NCBI RefSeq assembly: GCF_004379255.2
Contig: NC_056035.1
Span: forward strand, 20,481,902 to 20,545,901
Direction of reading: 5' to 3'
Source of the DNA: Salvia splendens
Taxonomy: Eukaryota; Streptophyta; Magnoliopsida; Lamiales; Lamiaceae
DNA length: 64,000 nt
The notes below the pieces were generated by a model. That model worked only from the letters and a program-made list of their open reading frames with translations, was not told the origin of the DNA and made no database searches. Position numbers and translations under genes: made by a program. This document shows, in pieces, positions 10,898 through 22,522 of the stretch. The stretch's first letter is position 1. Every line of letters starts with the position of its first letter.

Positions 10898-11988
10898 TGT
10901 TGGTTTCTGGGGATTACAAGAGATAACAAAACCCGGGCGTAATACAACCCAAAAGAAAGGAAAAGAAGGAACTGAACTTTAGAAATTACAACGTAGAATC
11001 GAAACTACTAAACCAGTATGATTAGCCGAGTCGAGGAGGCCTCTTCCCGCAAGACGAGATACGCCCCGGTAGTGCTCTTCGGTTTGGCGTGTCGTCCCCA
11101 AAGGTAAAACGGCTACGTCTCTATTGATGCAGCACCGCAATCAGTAGAGCTCCGGCGAACGGGATGGAGGAGAGAGCAGAGCTTCGACAGAAAACAATGC
11201 AGAGAGAGGGAGAGAGCTTATGATGCAGAATGCTTGTATGTGTGTCTTAATGCAGTGGTATGGCTAGCCTATTTATAGGCCAAGCCACCATGCAGGGTCA
11301 ACCAGCCATTGAAGGCTCATCATGGCAAATTCGTAACCGACGTCGGTTACAGGCGTGTGGCTGGAGTGTGCCACCCGTGTGTGGAGCGTGTGGATTTCTC
11401 ACGTGGCAGTCGTGACTGTGCCTCGCTTGACGATGTGTCAAGCCACTTGGATTGCTGACTCGGCGGTGGTCCAAAAAGAATAGTTTGGGCCAAGCCCCAA
11501 GCCCAAAGACCACCCAAAGACCAATTGCCAAGATCCAAGATCCAAGTTCAAGATCGGGCCCGGGCCCGGGCCCGAGGCCCGCGAGCGCGAGCGCGAGCAC
11601 GGGCTCGGGCGGGCGGGCGGCGGCGGCGGCGCGCGCGTGTGGGCTCTTTCACCCATCTTGGTCCACTATAATTATTAAGTAACATAAAGTCACTTAATTT
11701 ATACACATTAAAAGATGTGTTAATCCTCCAATGTGGGATAATTAACACTAGTTAATTATTCCCTAAGCTCCAACTCCAAGCTTTAATAAAAGCTAATTAT
11801 GCCCAACTTTAATCCACTATTTCTCACTCACCGGAAATCGGATTTGAGAAAGTGAATATACTACATTTATCTACGTAAAATGTAGATCGACGCTATGTCA
11901 TTTAATTTCACAAAATTAAATGTCTCGTCACATTTATTATTTGGTCAAAATCCATTGACCGGGCATATTTAATACCATGATTTCTACA
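10898..11988 (-). mobile_element. solo LTR (1091 bp)
   Basis: Starts TGTTGG and ends CTACA on the plus strand, flanked by a perfect 5-bp duplication ATTTT (10893-10897 and 11989-11993). Read on minus it opens TGTAGAAATCATGG and carries a TATA motif CCTATAAATAGG (about 11266-11277) in a promoter-like position. It contains a GC-rich low-complexity block at 11555-11640. No internal retrotransposon coding adjoins it, so it is a solo LTR left by recombination. Its family is not identified. Confidence 0.75.
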
Positions 11989-12060
11989 ATTTTTCCTACA
12001 CTAGCACAACGATTAGATGTTATAATATGCAAACGTTTAGCAATTCTTGGAATTAATATA

Positions 12061-12512
12061 ACGGGGTGCGTTATGATGATACCAATTTTAGAATGACAAC
12101 ATACCACCAACCTCGTGCTTTTATGTGGCACGTTATCATGCAATATTATGGGCGTATCATGCAATATTCATTAGTAAACGTTTTAGATGGATTTACAGAT
12201 TGCATGATAGTAATAGGTAGATTGCAGTGTAGATGATTGAGTATTGCATTATTGTCTATAATGCAAAATAACTGTATACGAAAGCAATCAGTCTATATAT
12301 ATAATGCAAATTAAATATTTTATGCCTATAATGCAATACTCAATAATCTACACTGCAATACACCTATTACTATCATGCAATCTGTAAAACGCCTACTAAA
12401 GAATATTGCAGGATACGCCCCCAATATTACAGGATAACGTGCCACATAACAACACGACTTCGTTGGTGGTACGTTGTCACTTTTAAGAAGGATTGTCATC
12501 TTAATACATCCC
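12061..12512. mobile_element. fold-back MITE with long inverted arms
   Basis: Two arms of about 190-200 bp (about 12061-12255 and 12320-12512) are imperfect reverse complements. For example GATTGCATGATAGTAATAGG on the left pairs with CCTATTACTATCATGCAATC on the right. A perfect 8-bp duplication TTAATATA flanks the element (12053-12060 and 12513-12520). It is non-coding and would fold into one long hairpin. Superfamily uncertain (hAT- or Mutator-like). Confidence 0.82.
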
Positions 12513-12554
12513 TTAATATATATGTATAAATTGGAATTAATAATTGAAAGAAAC

Positions 12555-12757
12555 CGTTAGAAAAGGAAAGATTGCAATTAGAATCAATTACACAAATTAG
12601 GAGATTGACAGAATATTGTGTAATCAATGATCTTACCATGTACATTGTCTCCTACACCCTATTTAAAGGGTACTCTATACAATTGAGAAATCATCCCATT
12701 CAATACAAATCAATAGTGTTCTCTCCTCTCTAAATATGTCGATTATACCATTTAACA
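12555..12757 (+). repeat. 5' LTR of the Copia element
   Basis: Pairs with 17656-17857. Its first base is mutated (CGTTAG instead of TGTTAG); it ends ATTTAACA. A TATA-like CCCTATTTAAAGGG lies at 12657-12670, presumably the promoter. Confidence 0.95.
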
Positions 12758-12771
12758 TGGTACCAGAGCGG
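12758..12771 (+). other. primer-binding site, initiator Met-tRNA type
   Basis: TGGTACCAGAGCGG directly follows the 5' LTR. It differs at one position from the TGGTATCAGAGC complementary to plant initiator Met-tRNA. Confidence 0.88.
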
Positions 12772-12877
12772 ATTTGGACTCAGAAAAGGTATCATCATCG
12801 TCCTTGATACCTCTCTCGGCTCTTTCTCGTGTTACCTTTCTCGGCCCCTTTCCTGTACCTGTACTTGTACCAGCAAT

Positions 12878-14253
12878 ATGTCAGACGAAGAAGATAAAAA
12901 ATTAACAGAAACTACCAACCAGTCCATAACGGACGAATTTGCCCGGCAATTTGCCAATTTCATGCGCAATAGTTTTGCGATGAACCAAAACCAAAACAAC
13001 CCACCAAAACTGCTGTTGTGTTATACAAAATCGACACACAGCCCCTCCACATCGGTGGGGACAAACTCAACGGAGAGAATTACGCTCTCTGGTCCGTACT
13101 CAAGAAGGCATCGATAAGTGGTCGGGGAATGATATCTCACGTGACCGGAGTTCCACCTCTCCCACCACGAACCGATCCAGCCTTCACGCAGTGGCAACAG
13201 GCTGATCACTATGTGTTTACATAGCTGGCTCAAAACATCGAATCTCGACTAGTCGGTCGAATCTCACAACACCCGACGGCCAAACACATCTGGGATGCGT
13301 TGGCCGTCACATATGGAAGCGGATGAGACAGAATCCAAGTGTATGATCTCCAATTCAAAGCAAGTACACTGAGACAAGGGAACAGTTCATTAGACAAAAT
13401 ATGGAGCAAGTTGCACGAAATATGAATTTCAATTGATCAAAAGTAGAGTAATCCAATGAAGTGCCCAGAAGATATTGAAATCCACAACAAATTCATACAA
13501 GATCAGAGATTGTGCCAATTTATCTATGCAATTGATAACAAGTATGAATCAACCAAGAGGGAAATACTGAAATTGAATCCACTTCCCTCAGTAGATTTCG
13601 CGTACAACCTAGTCCAGCAGGAGGAGACACGCCTCCGGATATTACAGACGGGGAACAATGGTGGAGCAGTCACCACCAATGGAATCGGGACGGGTCTCGC
13701 CTTCCGAGGGTGGCAGAACCACTCCGGCGGCTCGTGGGGTGGTGGTTGCGGCGGAAATGGGAGAAAACATACAAAACAGAGCGATGAGAAGGACAAATTG
13801 AAGTTAGTTTGCTCCTATTGCAAACGGAAAAAGCATACGAATGAGTCATGCTTTGAGCTCATCGGATATCCCGACTGGTGGGAGGAAAAGCACGTCAAAC
13901 CGCCGCCGCCGCGAGCACCATGGAACCGCGGTGGGCATGCCGCCGCAGCGATCGGAGGCCAAGAGATGGGAGGCGCCATCCAGCTAGCAAATCCAGCCGA
14001 CCTCGCCACAGCCCAACCGGCGAACAGGACCGGGACGGCAAATTCATCGCCGGAAGGAGTGGGAGCATCATCGCCAATTGGAGTGAGGAATTACATGGAG
14101 AAGAGGAGACGGAGACGGCGCCTAGGGTTTCAGGTAAAGAGAAATTTGGGGCTCCTTTTATTAGGGAGCCCCAAACTTCAAAGAAATTCCAAAAGTTACC
14201 CCAAATTCCTAATAAATGCCGGAAATTACCCCATTTTCCCTATAACTTCATAG
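12878..14253 (+). pseudogene. Copia gag, broken
   Basis: Nucleocapsid/capsid protein that packages element RNA. The first frame opens MSDEEDKKLTETTNQ at 12878. The gag match moves to a second frame near 13015 (LNGENYALWS), hits a stop at 13222-13224, then shows further stops (about 13324 and 13425-13447) before a clear frame from 13456. A CCHC zinc knuckle CSYCKRKKHTNESC lies at about 13810-13852, followed by CFELIGYPDWW, a pattern frequent in short-LTR Copia gags. A Gly-rich stretch precedes the knuckle. Near 14100 the coding moves to another frame leading into protease. At least three stops and two frameshifts make it non-functional. Confidence 0.85.
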
Positions 14254-16011
14254 ATAACCCAATTTTGTGTAAAAATCAATTTCAGTCCCTCAGAAATTAT
14301 GGAATTGCGTGTCAGGTATCTAGTGGATATGAGAAATATAATAGATGGATATTTGATTGTGGGGCAACTGATACGATAACTTATGATGCCTCAGATCTTA
14401 CAGGGATTCAAAAACCTCAGAAATCCCATATTCAGACAGCTAATGGGGAGTTTACAAAAGTTGAGGGGCCCGGAACTGTGAAAATATCACCTACCCTTCA
14501 ATTATCTAATTGCCTTTACATTCCTTCAATGTCTCATAAATTGTTGTCTATTAGCCATGTCACGAAGGAGTTAAATTGCACCTTATTGATGCAACCTCAT
14601 TTCTGTCTGTTGCAGGATATCCGGACCGGGGAAATAATTGGATGTGGCACTGAACGTGATGGGTTACTATGTAGACGAGATAGCTCAAAAAGGGACTACC
14701 ATGCTAACTCACGGGTCTGCCAATAGGAAAGCTTGGCTTTGGCATCGGCGCTTGAGACATCATTCTATCGGTTACTTAAAATTATTGTTTCCTAATTTTG
14801 TTTCTAAACATGATGAGTATTGTGAAACTTATTTTTTGGCCAAAAGCCACCGAACCTCTTATCCTTTGAATAATACTCGTGTTGATTTATCCTTTTCTTT
14901 AATCCACTATGATGTTTGGGGGCCCGCTCCTTTTCTTGGGGGGCATGATCTTAGATACTATTTAATTTTTGTATATGACTGCACTCGCATGACGTGGGTA
15001 TATTTCATGAAACAAAAATCCGAGGTCTATACACAATTTTCACACTTTTTTAACCTCATAAAAACCCAGTACCAACACTCTATAAAAATTCTGAGATCAG
15101 ACAATGGAAGAGAATTTGTTAATTCGGCCATGAAACAATATTTTCAAGAAAATGGTCTGATTCATCAAACCAGTTGTGCCTATACTCCCGAACAGAATGG
15201 TGTAGCCGAAAGAAAAAATCGTTCCCTCCTTGAAATGACCCGGTCTATGCTCATTGAGTCAAAAGCCCCAAAATACTTCTGGCCAGAAGCTATTGCCACC
15301 TCAGCCTACCTTTTGAACAGATTACCCACAAGTATTCTCAAATACCAAACACCACTCCAAGCCATGTCCTCCTTCACTAAAATTCCACCACCTTTAACTC
15401 TTGAACCACGAGTCTTTGGGTGCTCCGTTTTTGTTCATACCCCAAAATATGAACGAACCAAACTGTCTCCTTGTGCAATTAAGTGTGTCTTTGTGGGGTA
15501 TGGGGTAAACCAAAAGGGGTATAGGTGCTTTGATCCTAAAACTAACCGCATGTTTGTCACGATGAACTGCAATTTCCTTGAAACCGAATACTTCTATACC
15601 CACCTTAGCAGTCATGGGGAGAATAATAGTAAGGACCCGCTAAGTTGGATATCAGCGCCAATGCCAACACCAAGTAATCCTGCAGCGGACCTAACAGATG
15701 CGGCAGTAAGCGATTCCGCTGAGCAGGTCTCTGAAGTAGGACAGCCCGTTCCTGAAGGTGACACACAACCAACTACTTCCCCGTTGAGGCTATCCGATGT
15801 AAGTTCTGATAACCCTGCTTCTCCAGTTTTCTTTGCTACTGATGATGTAAGTGTAGAGGAAGAAGCAGGCCACGATGTGGTGAACACGAATGAAGAAACC
15901 AGTGGGGTAGAAGAGGTTGAAGGAATTGACCCTGACACAGGGGGGGTACATTCTTCCACCCGGGGCCAACAGGGGAGTTCCGCCAAAAAGATATACCCTG
16001 GAGAGGATTAA
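14100..16011 (+). pseudogene. Copia protease and integrase, broken
   Basis: Protease region: WIFDCGATDTI near 14347, where the catalytic DSGA motif has become DCGA, so activity is doubtful. A frameshift follows near 14640-14700. The next frame holds the GAG-pre-integrase region (WHRRLRHHSIGYL) and an integrase zinc finger in which the second cysteine is lost (CETYFLAK). The integrase core keeps its acidic triad: D in IHYDVWGP, D in LRSDNGREF, E in GVAERKNR. The C-terminal VFGCSVFVH and GYRCFDP blocks follow. A Ser/Thr/Glu-rich linker leads to another frameshift near 15960. Confidence 0.88.
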
Positions 16012-17661
16012 TAGGAAGGCTCGCTACTCTGTGGCTTGCCTAGTTACGAGTAATCTGACAGAAATGGCTCAAGCATTTGAGAAGGCACTGTATGACGAAG
16101 AAGAGATCCCACAGTCATGGGAAGAGGCTATGCAGCATAAGCACTGGAGAGAGGCAATGCAAAAGGAAATAGATGCACTGATCCGGAACAACACTTGGGA
16201 AACATGCATCTTACCCAAAGGGAAACGACCTGTAGGATGTCGATGGGTTTTCACTATCAAGAGGGGACCAGATGGCTCAGTTGAGAGGTACAAAGCACGG
16301 CTAATCGCAAAGGGCTACACCCAGACATATGGGGTAGATTATTCAGAAACTTTCTCTCTAGTGGCCAAGATGAACACAATTCGAGTCTTATTGTCTGTGG
16401 CGGCAAATAAAGATTGGCCACTATATCAATTCGATGTGACGAACGCCTTTCTTCATGGTGAGCTAAAAAGGAAGAAGAGGTGTATATGGAGGCCCCTCCT
16501 GGATTCGCAACAGACTTCAAGATAGGGGAAGGATGTAGGATAAGGAAAACTTTATATGAGTTGAAGCAGTCCCCAAGAGTATGGTTTGGGAAGTTTGCCG
16601 GTGCAATGATTAGCTATGGATACAAACAGAGCAACTCTGATCATACTTTGTTTCTGAAAAGGAGAGGAGATAAAATCACTTGCTTAATCATATATGTCGA
16701 TGACATGATTATCACAGGTGACGACTTGGAAGAAATTGAGAACTTGAAGAAGAATCTGTTTCAGGAGTTTGAGATGAAGGACTTAGGGGATCTCAAATTC
16801 TTTCTTGGGATCGAGGTGTTGAGATCATAAGGAGGGATCTTTTTTAGATAAAGAAAATATATTCTGGACATTCTTGCAGAAACGGGGCTCCCAGAGTGTA
16901 AACCGGCTTATACGCCTATAGCAGTTAATCATGGATTGCAGATTGATGATAAAGCTGAGTTGACCGATCGACGGTGATATCAACGACTAGTTGGATAGCT
17001 TATCTACCTATCACATACTAGGCCAAACATTGCCTACGCCGTAGGGGTCGTGAGTCAGTTCATGCATAAACCACAGACGGATCATATGGAGGCAGCGCTC
17101 AGAATTTGTCGATATCTGAAGGGGACAACGGGACATGGAGTGCTATTCTCTAGAAATGGGAACCTTGAGATTCATGGATACACGGATGCTGATTGGGCCG
17201 AGAATCCGAATGATAGGAGGTCCACCGCGAGATATTTTACCTTTGTTAGAGGTACCTTGGTGACTTGGAGAAGTAAAAAACAGAAAGTGGTGGCTCTTTC
17301 CAGTGTTGAGGCAGAGTTTCGGGGTATCAAAAGTGGACGAACTGAGATAATGTGGCTAAGAAGGCTGATGAAGGAACTTGGTCTCTCTCCAAGAAAGAAG
17401 TGCCAACTATACTGTGATAATAAGGCCGCCATAAGCATTTCAGAAAATCCGGTTCAACACGATCGAACCAAACATGTCGACGTGGACAGACACTTTATCA
17501 AAGAAAACATTGAAAGGGGATTTGTTGAACTACCATTTGTTCGCTCAGAAGATCAGCTTGCCGACATGTTGACGAAGGCAGTCAATACGAGAGCCTTTGG
17601 AGATGTTCTTTGCAAATTGAGTATTGGAGACCCCACCACTCAATTTGAGGGAGAGTGTTAG
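15962..17661 (+). pseudogene. Copia reverse transcriptase and RNase H, broken
   Basis: Reverse transcriptase begins around WEEAMQHKHWREAMQ. It includes VERYKARLIAKGYTQ, DVTNAFLHGEL and the catalytic YVDDMII (about 16696-16716). A frameshift sits near 16475-16490, and stops occur at about 16828, 16847 and 16996. RNase H (17050-17661) retains the acidic residues in YTDADW, SSVEAE and YCDNKAAIS, and TKHVDVDRHFI near the end. Coding ends at 17661, overlapping the start of the 3' LTR by a few bases. Inactive as read. Confidence 0.9.
17641..17655 (+). other. polypurine tract of the Copia element
   Basis: TTTGAGGGAGAG immediately precedes the 3' LTR, the position where plus-strand DNA synthesis is primed. 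Confidence 0.75.
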
Positions 17662-17857
17662 AAAAGGAAAGATGGCAATTAGAATCAATTACATAAATTA
17701 GGAGATTGACAGAATATTGTGTAATCAATGATCTACCATGTACATTGTCTCCTACACCCTATTTAAAGGGTCCTCTATACAATTGAGAAATCATCCCATT
17801 CAATACAAATCAATAGTGTTCTCTCCTCTCTAAATATGTCGATTATACCATTTAACA
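17656..17857 (+). repeat. 3' LTR of the Copia element
   Basis: TGTTAGAAAAGG to ATTTAACA, 202 bp. It pairs with 12555-12757. Confidence 0.95.
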
Positions 17858-17862
17858 GAAAC

Positions 17863-18437
17863 ATTTGCAAGGTAAAAAGAATGAGTAGGAGAATGAAAGT
17901 TCAATGATTATGGAGAAGGTAGATGTAGCACGGTGATTGGTTGAGGGCGACATAAGTGGTTGCTAGAAATGACCATGGAACTAAATTCCGCCGGAGAAGA
18001 AGAAGAAAGTGAGGAATAATTTAATTAAAGGAATCTTAACTACAAAATAAAAGGTGATGGACATATTCTATGCTGCCCATCGCCACAAAAAATGGATTCT
18101 CATCTACTTTAATTAATTTCCCTTTCCACTCTTTTATTCTCATGGACTTCAACACAGTTTAAGATGCTCTAATCAGTCATGAAGTATATCATTTGTCCTC
18201 CTCAGTACACCTACTCCTACTCTCTTACATTTTGGTTGAGAGAGAGAGTTGCCCTTTGATTATTACTAGTGATTATATTGTCAATATTTTTTTATTGTTT
18301 ATTCTTTGGGATGGGGAATCGTTTAGTAATAAAATTTCTTACACGCATGAATAAAAATAATTTGATCTTATTTTAGGTGTTTGTATAGAGTAGATAGGAT
18401 TTCATGTTGGCTTGGTTCGATTGTGTTTTATTTACTG
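17863..18437. other. intergenic DNA, no feature seen
   Basis: AT-rich, with no gene or defined repeat. Confidence 0.5.
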
Positions 18438-18689
18438 CTCCCTCCCTCTCAACTAAGATGACACTTTCCTTTTTAATTTATATTAACCAAGATGATACAA
18501 TTTTATTGGTATCTTTCTCTCTTTAATTAATACATTTCTCCATTTTTTTCTCTCTCCAATTAAATATCCAGCTCTCTTTCTCTCTCCATTTAATACCCAC
18601 ACCCACATTTTCTCTCTGTAATTAACCAATAACTCTTAAAATCTCGCGTCATCTAAGAAATGTATTGTATTAGTCGGGACCAGATGAAG
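18438..18689. mobile_element. Stowaway-like MITE, degenerate
   Basis: Left end CTCCCTCCCTCTCAACTAAG and right end GTCGGGACCAGATGAAG are diverged inverted repeats, with TA after the right end. The interior shares the pyrimidine-rich TCTCTCTCC pattern of the copy at 19218-19483. Confidence 0.7.
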
Positions 18690-19217
18690 TAGTATATCGT
18701 CCCAGAATAGGAGTTCATAATTGACTTGACATGGATTTTAAGAAATATAAAATAAAATAGGGAAAAAAGTTAAGTGAAATATGAGTTTCACTGTTAAATA
18801 TTACTTTTATAATAAAATATAAATGAAATGAGTTCTTTCTTATTTGATCAATTATACATTAAAATTGAGGCTTGTTTATTTATATCGGACTTGAAGGAGT
18901 ATTAACTTAGTCAACAATGACTCTTCATTAGCGCCGGAGGTTCTCTGCCAACTACTGCGGCCCATATGAATTGATTTCGGCTCAAAAGTCAGTTTTTGAT
19001 TGGGCGTTGCCTTAATTTGTTATGGTTTTCTTTTTGAATATGGCCTTAAGATAAGATGATTTTTTGCACAATATTTATTATACACTGGGTGAGTTTAGTA
19101 GGTTAATGGGATTATCGAAGTCGTATAATAACACTCCATTTAATTTATCTTAATTAAGTGTGATAATGATCTAATTTGTATGTTTGGTAGGTTTATGAAA
19201 AATATTATTTTTTTATA
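18690..19217. other. intergenic DNA
   Basis: AT-rich. Positions 18693-18901 may be another very degenerate MITE of the 579-747 type (GTCCCAGAATAGGAGTTC near its left end), but the right end is a poor match. Confidence 0.4.
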
Positions 19218-19483
19218 TTCCGTCTGTCCCAATTAAGATGCCATGTTTTCTTTTTTTATTTGTCTCAATTAAGATGACACATTTCATTTTTTGGAAACTT
19301 TCTTTCTCCAATTAATATACTCAACCACTTTTTCTCACTCCAATTAAAATATTCATCTTTCTTTCTCTCTCTATTTTAATACTTACACCCACATTTTCTC
19401 TCTCCAATTAAACATTTTAACCAATAACTCCTAAAATCACGTGCCAGCCAAGAAATGTGTTATCTTAGCCGGGACGTAGGGAG
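19218..19483. mobile_element. Stowaway-like MITE
   Basis: Begins TTCCGTCTGTCCCAATTAAG and ends CCGGGACGTAGGGAG, flanked by TA on both sides (19216-19217, 19484-19485). Same family as 4945-5208. Confidence 0.8.
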
Positions 19484-19681
19484 TATTGTTTAGTAGGTAT
19501 GATATAAAAAAGATTAAAATGTATATTGACAATATACCCTTTTAATTTTTATAATTTTACCAAGAATTTATGTTAATTTAAAAAAAAATTCTATATTTTT
19601 TTTCTTAGTTTAGTTAGAAAAGGGTATATGCTTACGAGTGAAGTCTTGCCAAGAGAGCAGGGATGAAGCTCGAGGGGGGAC

Positions 19682-20367
19682 TGATGGAGTACGTACTAAA
19701 CAAGCCCAACAGCAGTAAAGCCCATCAGCCTAAAGCCCAAGAAAGAGTATCAGTTCGGCATGACTAAAGAGTATCAGTCCGGCATGACTAAAGAGTTCAG
19801 TTCGGCACAACCAAAGAGTTCGGCCCCAGCCTACAGCTCGGTAAAAGCCAACCAATCAAACTCTGCTCTCAGGTCGGCATCAAGCTCTACTCTCAGATCG
19901 GCAAAAGCTGCTCGGCAATAATTCAGCAGTTCGGTCTCAGTATTCGACCGAACTAGGAGATAGTGGACTCATGCAGGATTTCCACCTCCACTACACCCAC
20001 GATCTATTTAGTGGTGTCAAGCAGTCATTAACTCATGCAGGATAGTGGACCCATGCAAGATCGCCACGATCTCCACGACATCCACTACCTAGTAAATGGT
20101 GCTGCATGCCACGATCTTGGTTCAATGTATAAATAGAACCTAGATCAGATAGATAGGGTTAAGTTCGGTTAAGCTCTCTAGAGATAAAATATCATATAGC
20201 AAGTCTGTGTTGTAAGCTGTAATCCCAGATCAAGCAATACAATCTTGCCCTCCCTTCTTCCCGTGGACGTAGATTTACTTCAGTAAATCGAACCACGTAA
20301 ATTCATTGTGTCGTAGTCTTTATTCTCTACCAGCATTTACTAACATCAGAAATTCGCGGATTCATCA
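19682..20367 (+). repeat. 5' LTR of the Tat element
   Basis: TGATGGAG to TTCATCA. A TATA box TATAAATA lies at 20128-20135, with the transcribed R region probably starting shortly after. Confidence 0.96.
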
Positions 20368-20368
20368 C

Positions 20369-20386
20369 TGGCGCCGTCTGTGGGAA
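20369..20386 (+). other. primer-binding site of the Tat element
   Basis: TGGCGCCGTCTGTGGGAA begins two bases past the 5' LTR, the form commonly seen in Tat-type elements. The priming tRNA was not determined. Confidence 0.8.
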
Positions 20387-20440
20387 ACAGAGAACAAAAT
20401 TTGTGATAAAGCGAATTTTTGACCCTTTTCCACCCCAAAA

Positions 20441-22495
20441 ATGCGTACCAGATCACGTAACACCCGTAACACCGTTCGCGATAACCAGGAGGAAGCTAGT
20501 CCAGCCCGCAGCTCTGGGAAACAGCCTCGGGAGACTACCTCCTGTTCTCACGGTGAAGGAACTAGCCGCTCCAAAAGCCGTCACACCGAGTCTTCCCAGC
20601 AGCCCGATTTGAACGAGGCTGTCAAGCTGTTTTTGGCTGAAAAGCAGGAGGAATTCTTAACCTTCCTGCAAAAAAGCCAAAAGCAGCCGGAGACGAAAAC
20701 GGCGGATTCTCCCTCTCCCTCCATACGAGACAGTCACTACCGCAGTAGTGTCATGTCTTCCAGGAGAAAGAATCCTCGGTACCGGAATCACAGGAGAACT
20801 CCATCTCCTCCATACCGAAGAAATGTCGGGTTCGCCATGTACGGAGCATTGAGGACTCCGTTCTCGGACGATATTACCCGAACTCCCCTACCACAGAACT
20901 ACCGAACTCCGTCGATAACCTATGACGGACTCGTGGATCCTCATGATTTCTTGGGACGCTATCAATATAACATGGCGAACCAGGGTCTCAACGAGGTCCA
21001 CATGTGCAAGCTGTTTCCCGAGCTGCTCATCGGGAACGCAAGAAGGTGGTTCGATAGCCTCCCCCAAGGCAGCATTAGATCTTACCGAGATCTAATGGAT
21101 GCATTCCATAGGAGGTTCTTTCAGAAAGCGGAAGTCCGAATCACTTCGGCTCAGCTGCTTTCCATTCGTCAAGGTCGCGACGAAAAAATCAGCGACTTTA
21201 TGACAAGATTCCACAAGGAATGCCTGCAAGTAGACGATCTCAACGATCTGCTTGTCATCTCGGCATTCCAAAATGGAATCCTGCCCGGAGCTCTCTACAG
21301 GAAGCTCGTTGAGTGCGGTCCGCAGACAGCTCAGGAAATGTGGGACATTGCGGACCAGTACTCCCGGGCCGATGAGGCAGACCGTCGCAAACGGTCGTTA
21401 GACAGCTCATCGTCCCGAGGAGACAGAAGGAAGCCCGATCATAGCGATCAGGGGCATCCTCGCCGGACTCCATTTGAAAGAATTCAAAGGGCTCCGGTGC
21501 AAGACAGATTGGGACCCCGTCTCAATCCCGAGAAGCCGCCCGCTCAGTTCGTACCGCTGAACAAGCCGAGAGCGGAAATTTTCGAACTGCACTCTGACCT
21601 GTTCGAAAAGCCAAAGCGGATGACGAAATCAGCCGCGCGCCGACCCCAGGATAACTACTGCTCCTACCATCAAGACCACGGTCACGATACCGAGGAGTGC
21701 AGAAACTTGGCTGCAGGTATCGATGTTCTTGTGAAGGCAGGGACATTGAAAAAATACCAAAGCAAGCAGTCAAAGAAGAATAAGAAGCAGAGAGGTGCGA
21801 ACTGCGCTCCTCAGGATCCGAAAAGGCAGCCGGATCCCGAAGACGATGACGAGCCGCAATATGATGGAGTAATCCAGACTATTGACGCTCTCCCTGTCGG
21901 AAAGACCAAGTCGTCCCTGAAGTCAGAGCGCAGAGGCTCCAATCGAGAGGAGCCAACGCATAAAAGGCTGAAGCAGGACGAAGTGATTACGTTCTCGGAT
22001 GCTGATCCCGTCCCGGCCATCTCTCCTCACCAAGACGCCATTGTCATCCAAGCCGGAGTGGCAAACAAACTGATCCACAGGGTGTTTGTGGATACAGGAG
22101 CGTCAGTCAGCATTCTTTTTAAAGAGTGCTTCGACAAACTAGAAGTGGACCCAGCTCGGCTCAGTCCGGCTCCGCTTCCCCTGAAGAGCTTCGCCCAGGA
22201 GGACACCCGCCCTGAAGGTATTATCAGCCTTCCGATCACGGTGGGGAAAGCGCCTACTAGCTCCAGTACGATGATTGAGTTTTTCGTGGTGAAAGCTCGG
22301 TCCCCGTACAACGTCATCCTGGGATGAGACTGGCTCAACACAGTTCGGGCCGTTTGCTCTACTTATCACCTCACCATCAAGATTCCCACTAAAGGTGGGA
22401 TAGCGGTCATCCGAGGTGATCAAAAGAGAGCAAAAGAGTGTCTGCAGATTGCGCTTAAAAGTGCCGAGCAATCAGATCGGCACCACCAAGCATAG
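20441..22495 (+). pseudogene. Tat gag and protease, with two in-frame stops
   Basis: Opens MRTRSRNTRNTV at 20441. Residues about 165-285 form the retrotransposon gag domain (ARRWFDSLPQGSI, FHRRFFQKAEV). A Cys/His motif of the Tat type, YCSYHQDHGHDTEEC, sits near residue 405. The protease is at about residues 535-630 with catalytic VDTGASVSIL. The frame is closed by TGA at 22325-22327, just after VILG, where relatives usually have Arg before DWL. It reopens in the same frame and meets TAG at 22493-22495. Both changes fit single C-to-T transitions (CGA to TGA, CAG to TAG). The coding then runs in the same frame into reverse transcriptase. Confidence 0.88.
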
Positions 22496-22522
22496 CAATC
22501 ACAGCAGCCGGAGTCAGAGGCA

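Larger units (their letters stand above)
12555..17857 (+). mobile_element. Ty1/Copia retrotransposon with short LTRs, decayed
   Basis: It has LTRs of 203 and 202 bp, a perfect target duplication GAAAC (12550-12554 and 17858-17862), a Met-tRNA-type primer site, a purine tract, and the Copia order gag, protease, integrase, reverse transcriptase, RNase H. The LTRs differ at about four substitutions and one indel, so it is fairly young. Even so, gag-pol holds several stops and frameshifts and cannot encode a working polyprotein. Short LTRs and the gag zinc knuckle followed by CFELIGYPDWW suggest an Ale/Retrofit-like lineage (family recollection). Confidence 0.95.

Noticed and set aside
18693..18901. 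Possible further MITE with GGAGT-type ends
   Set aside because: The inverted ends match too poorly to define an element.
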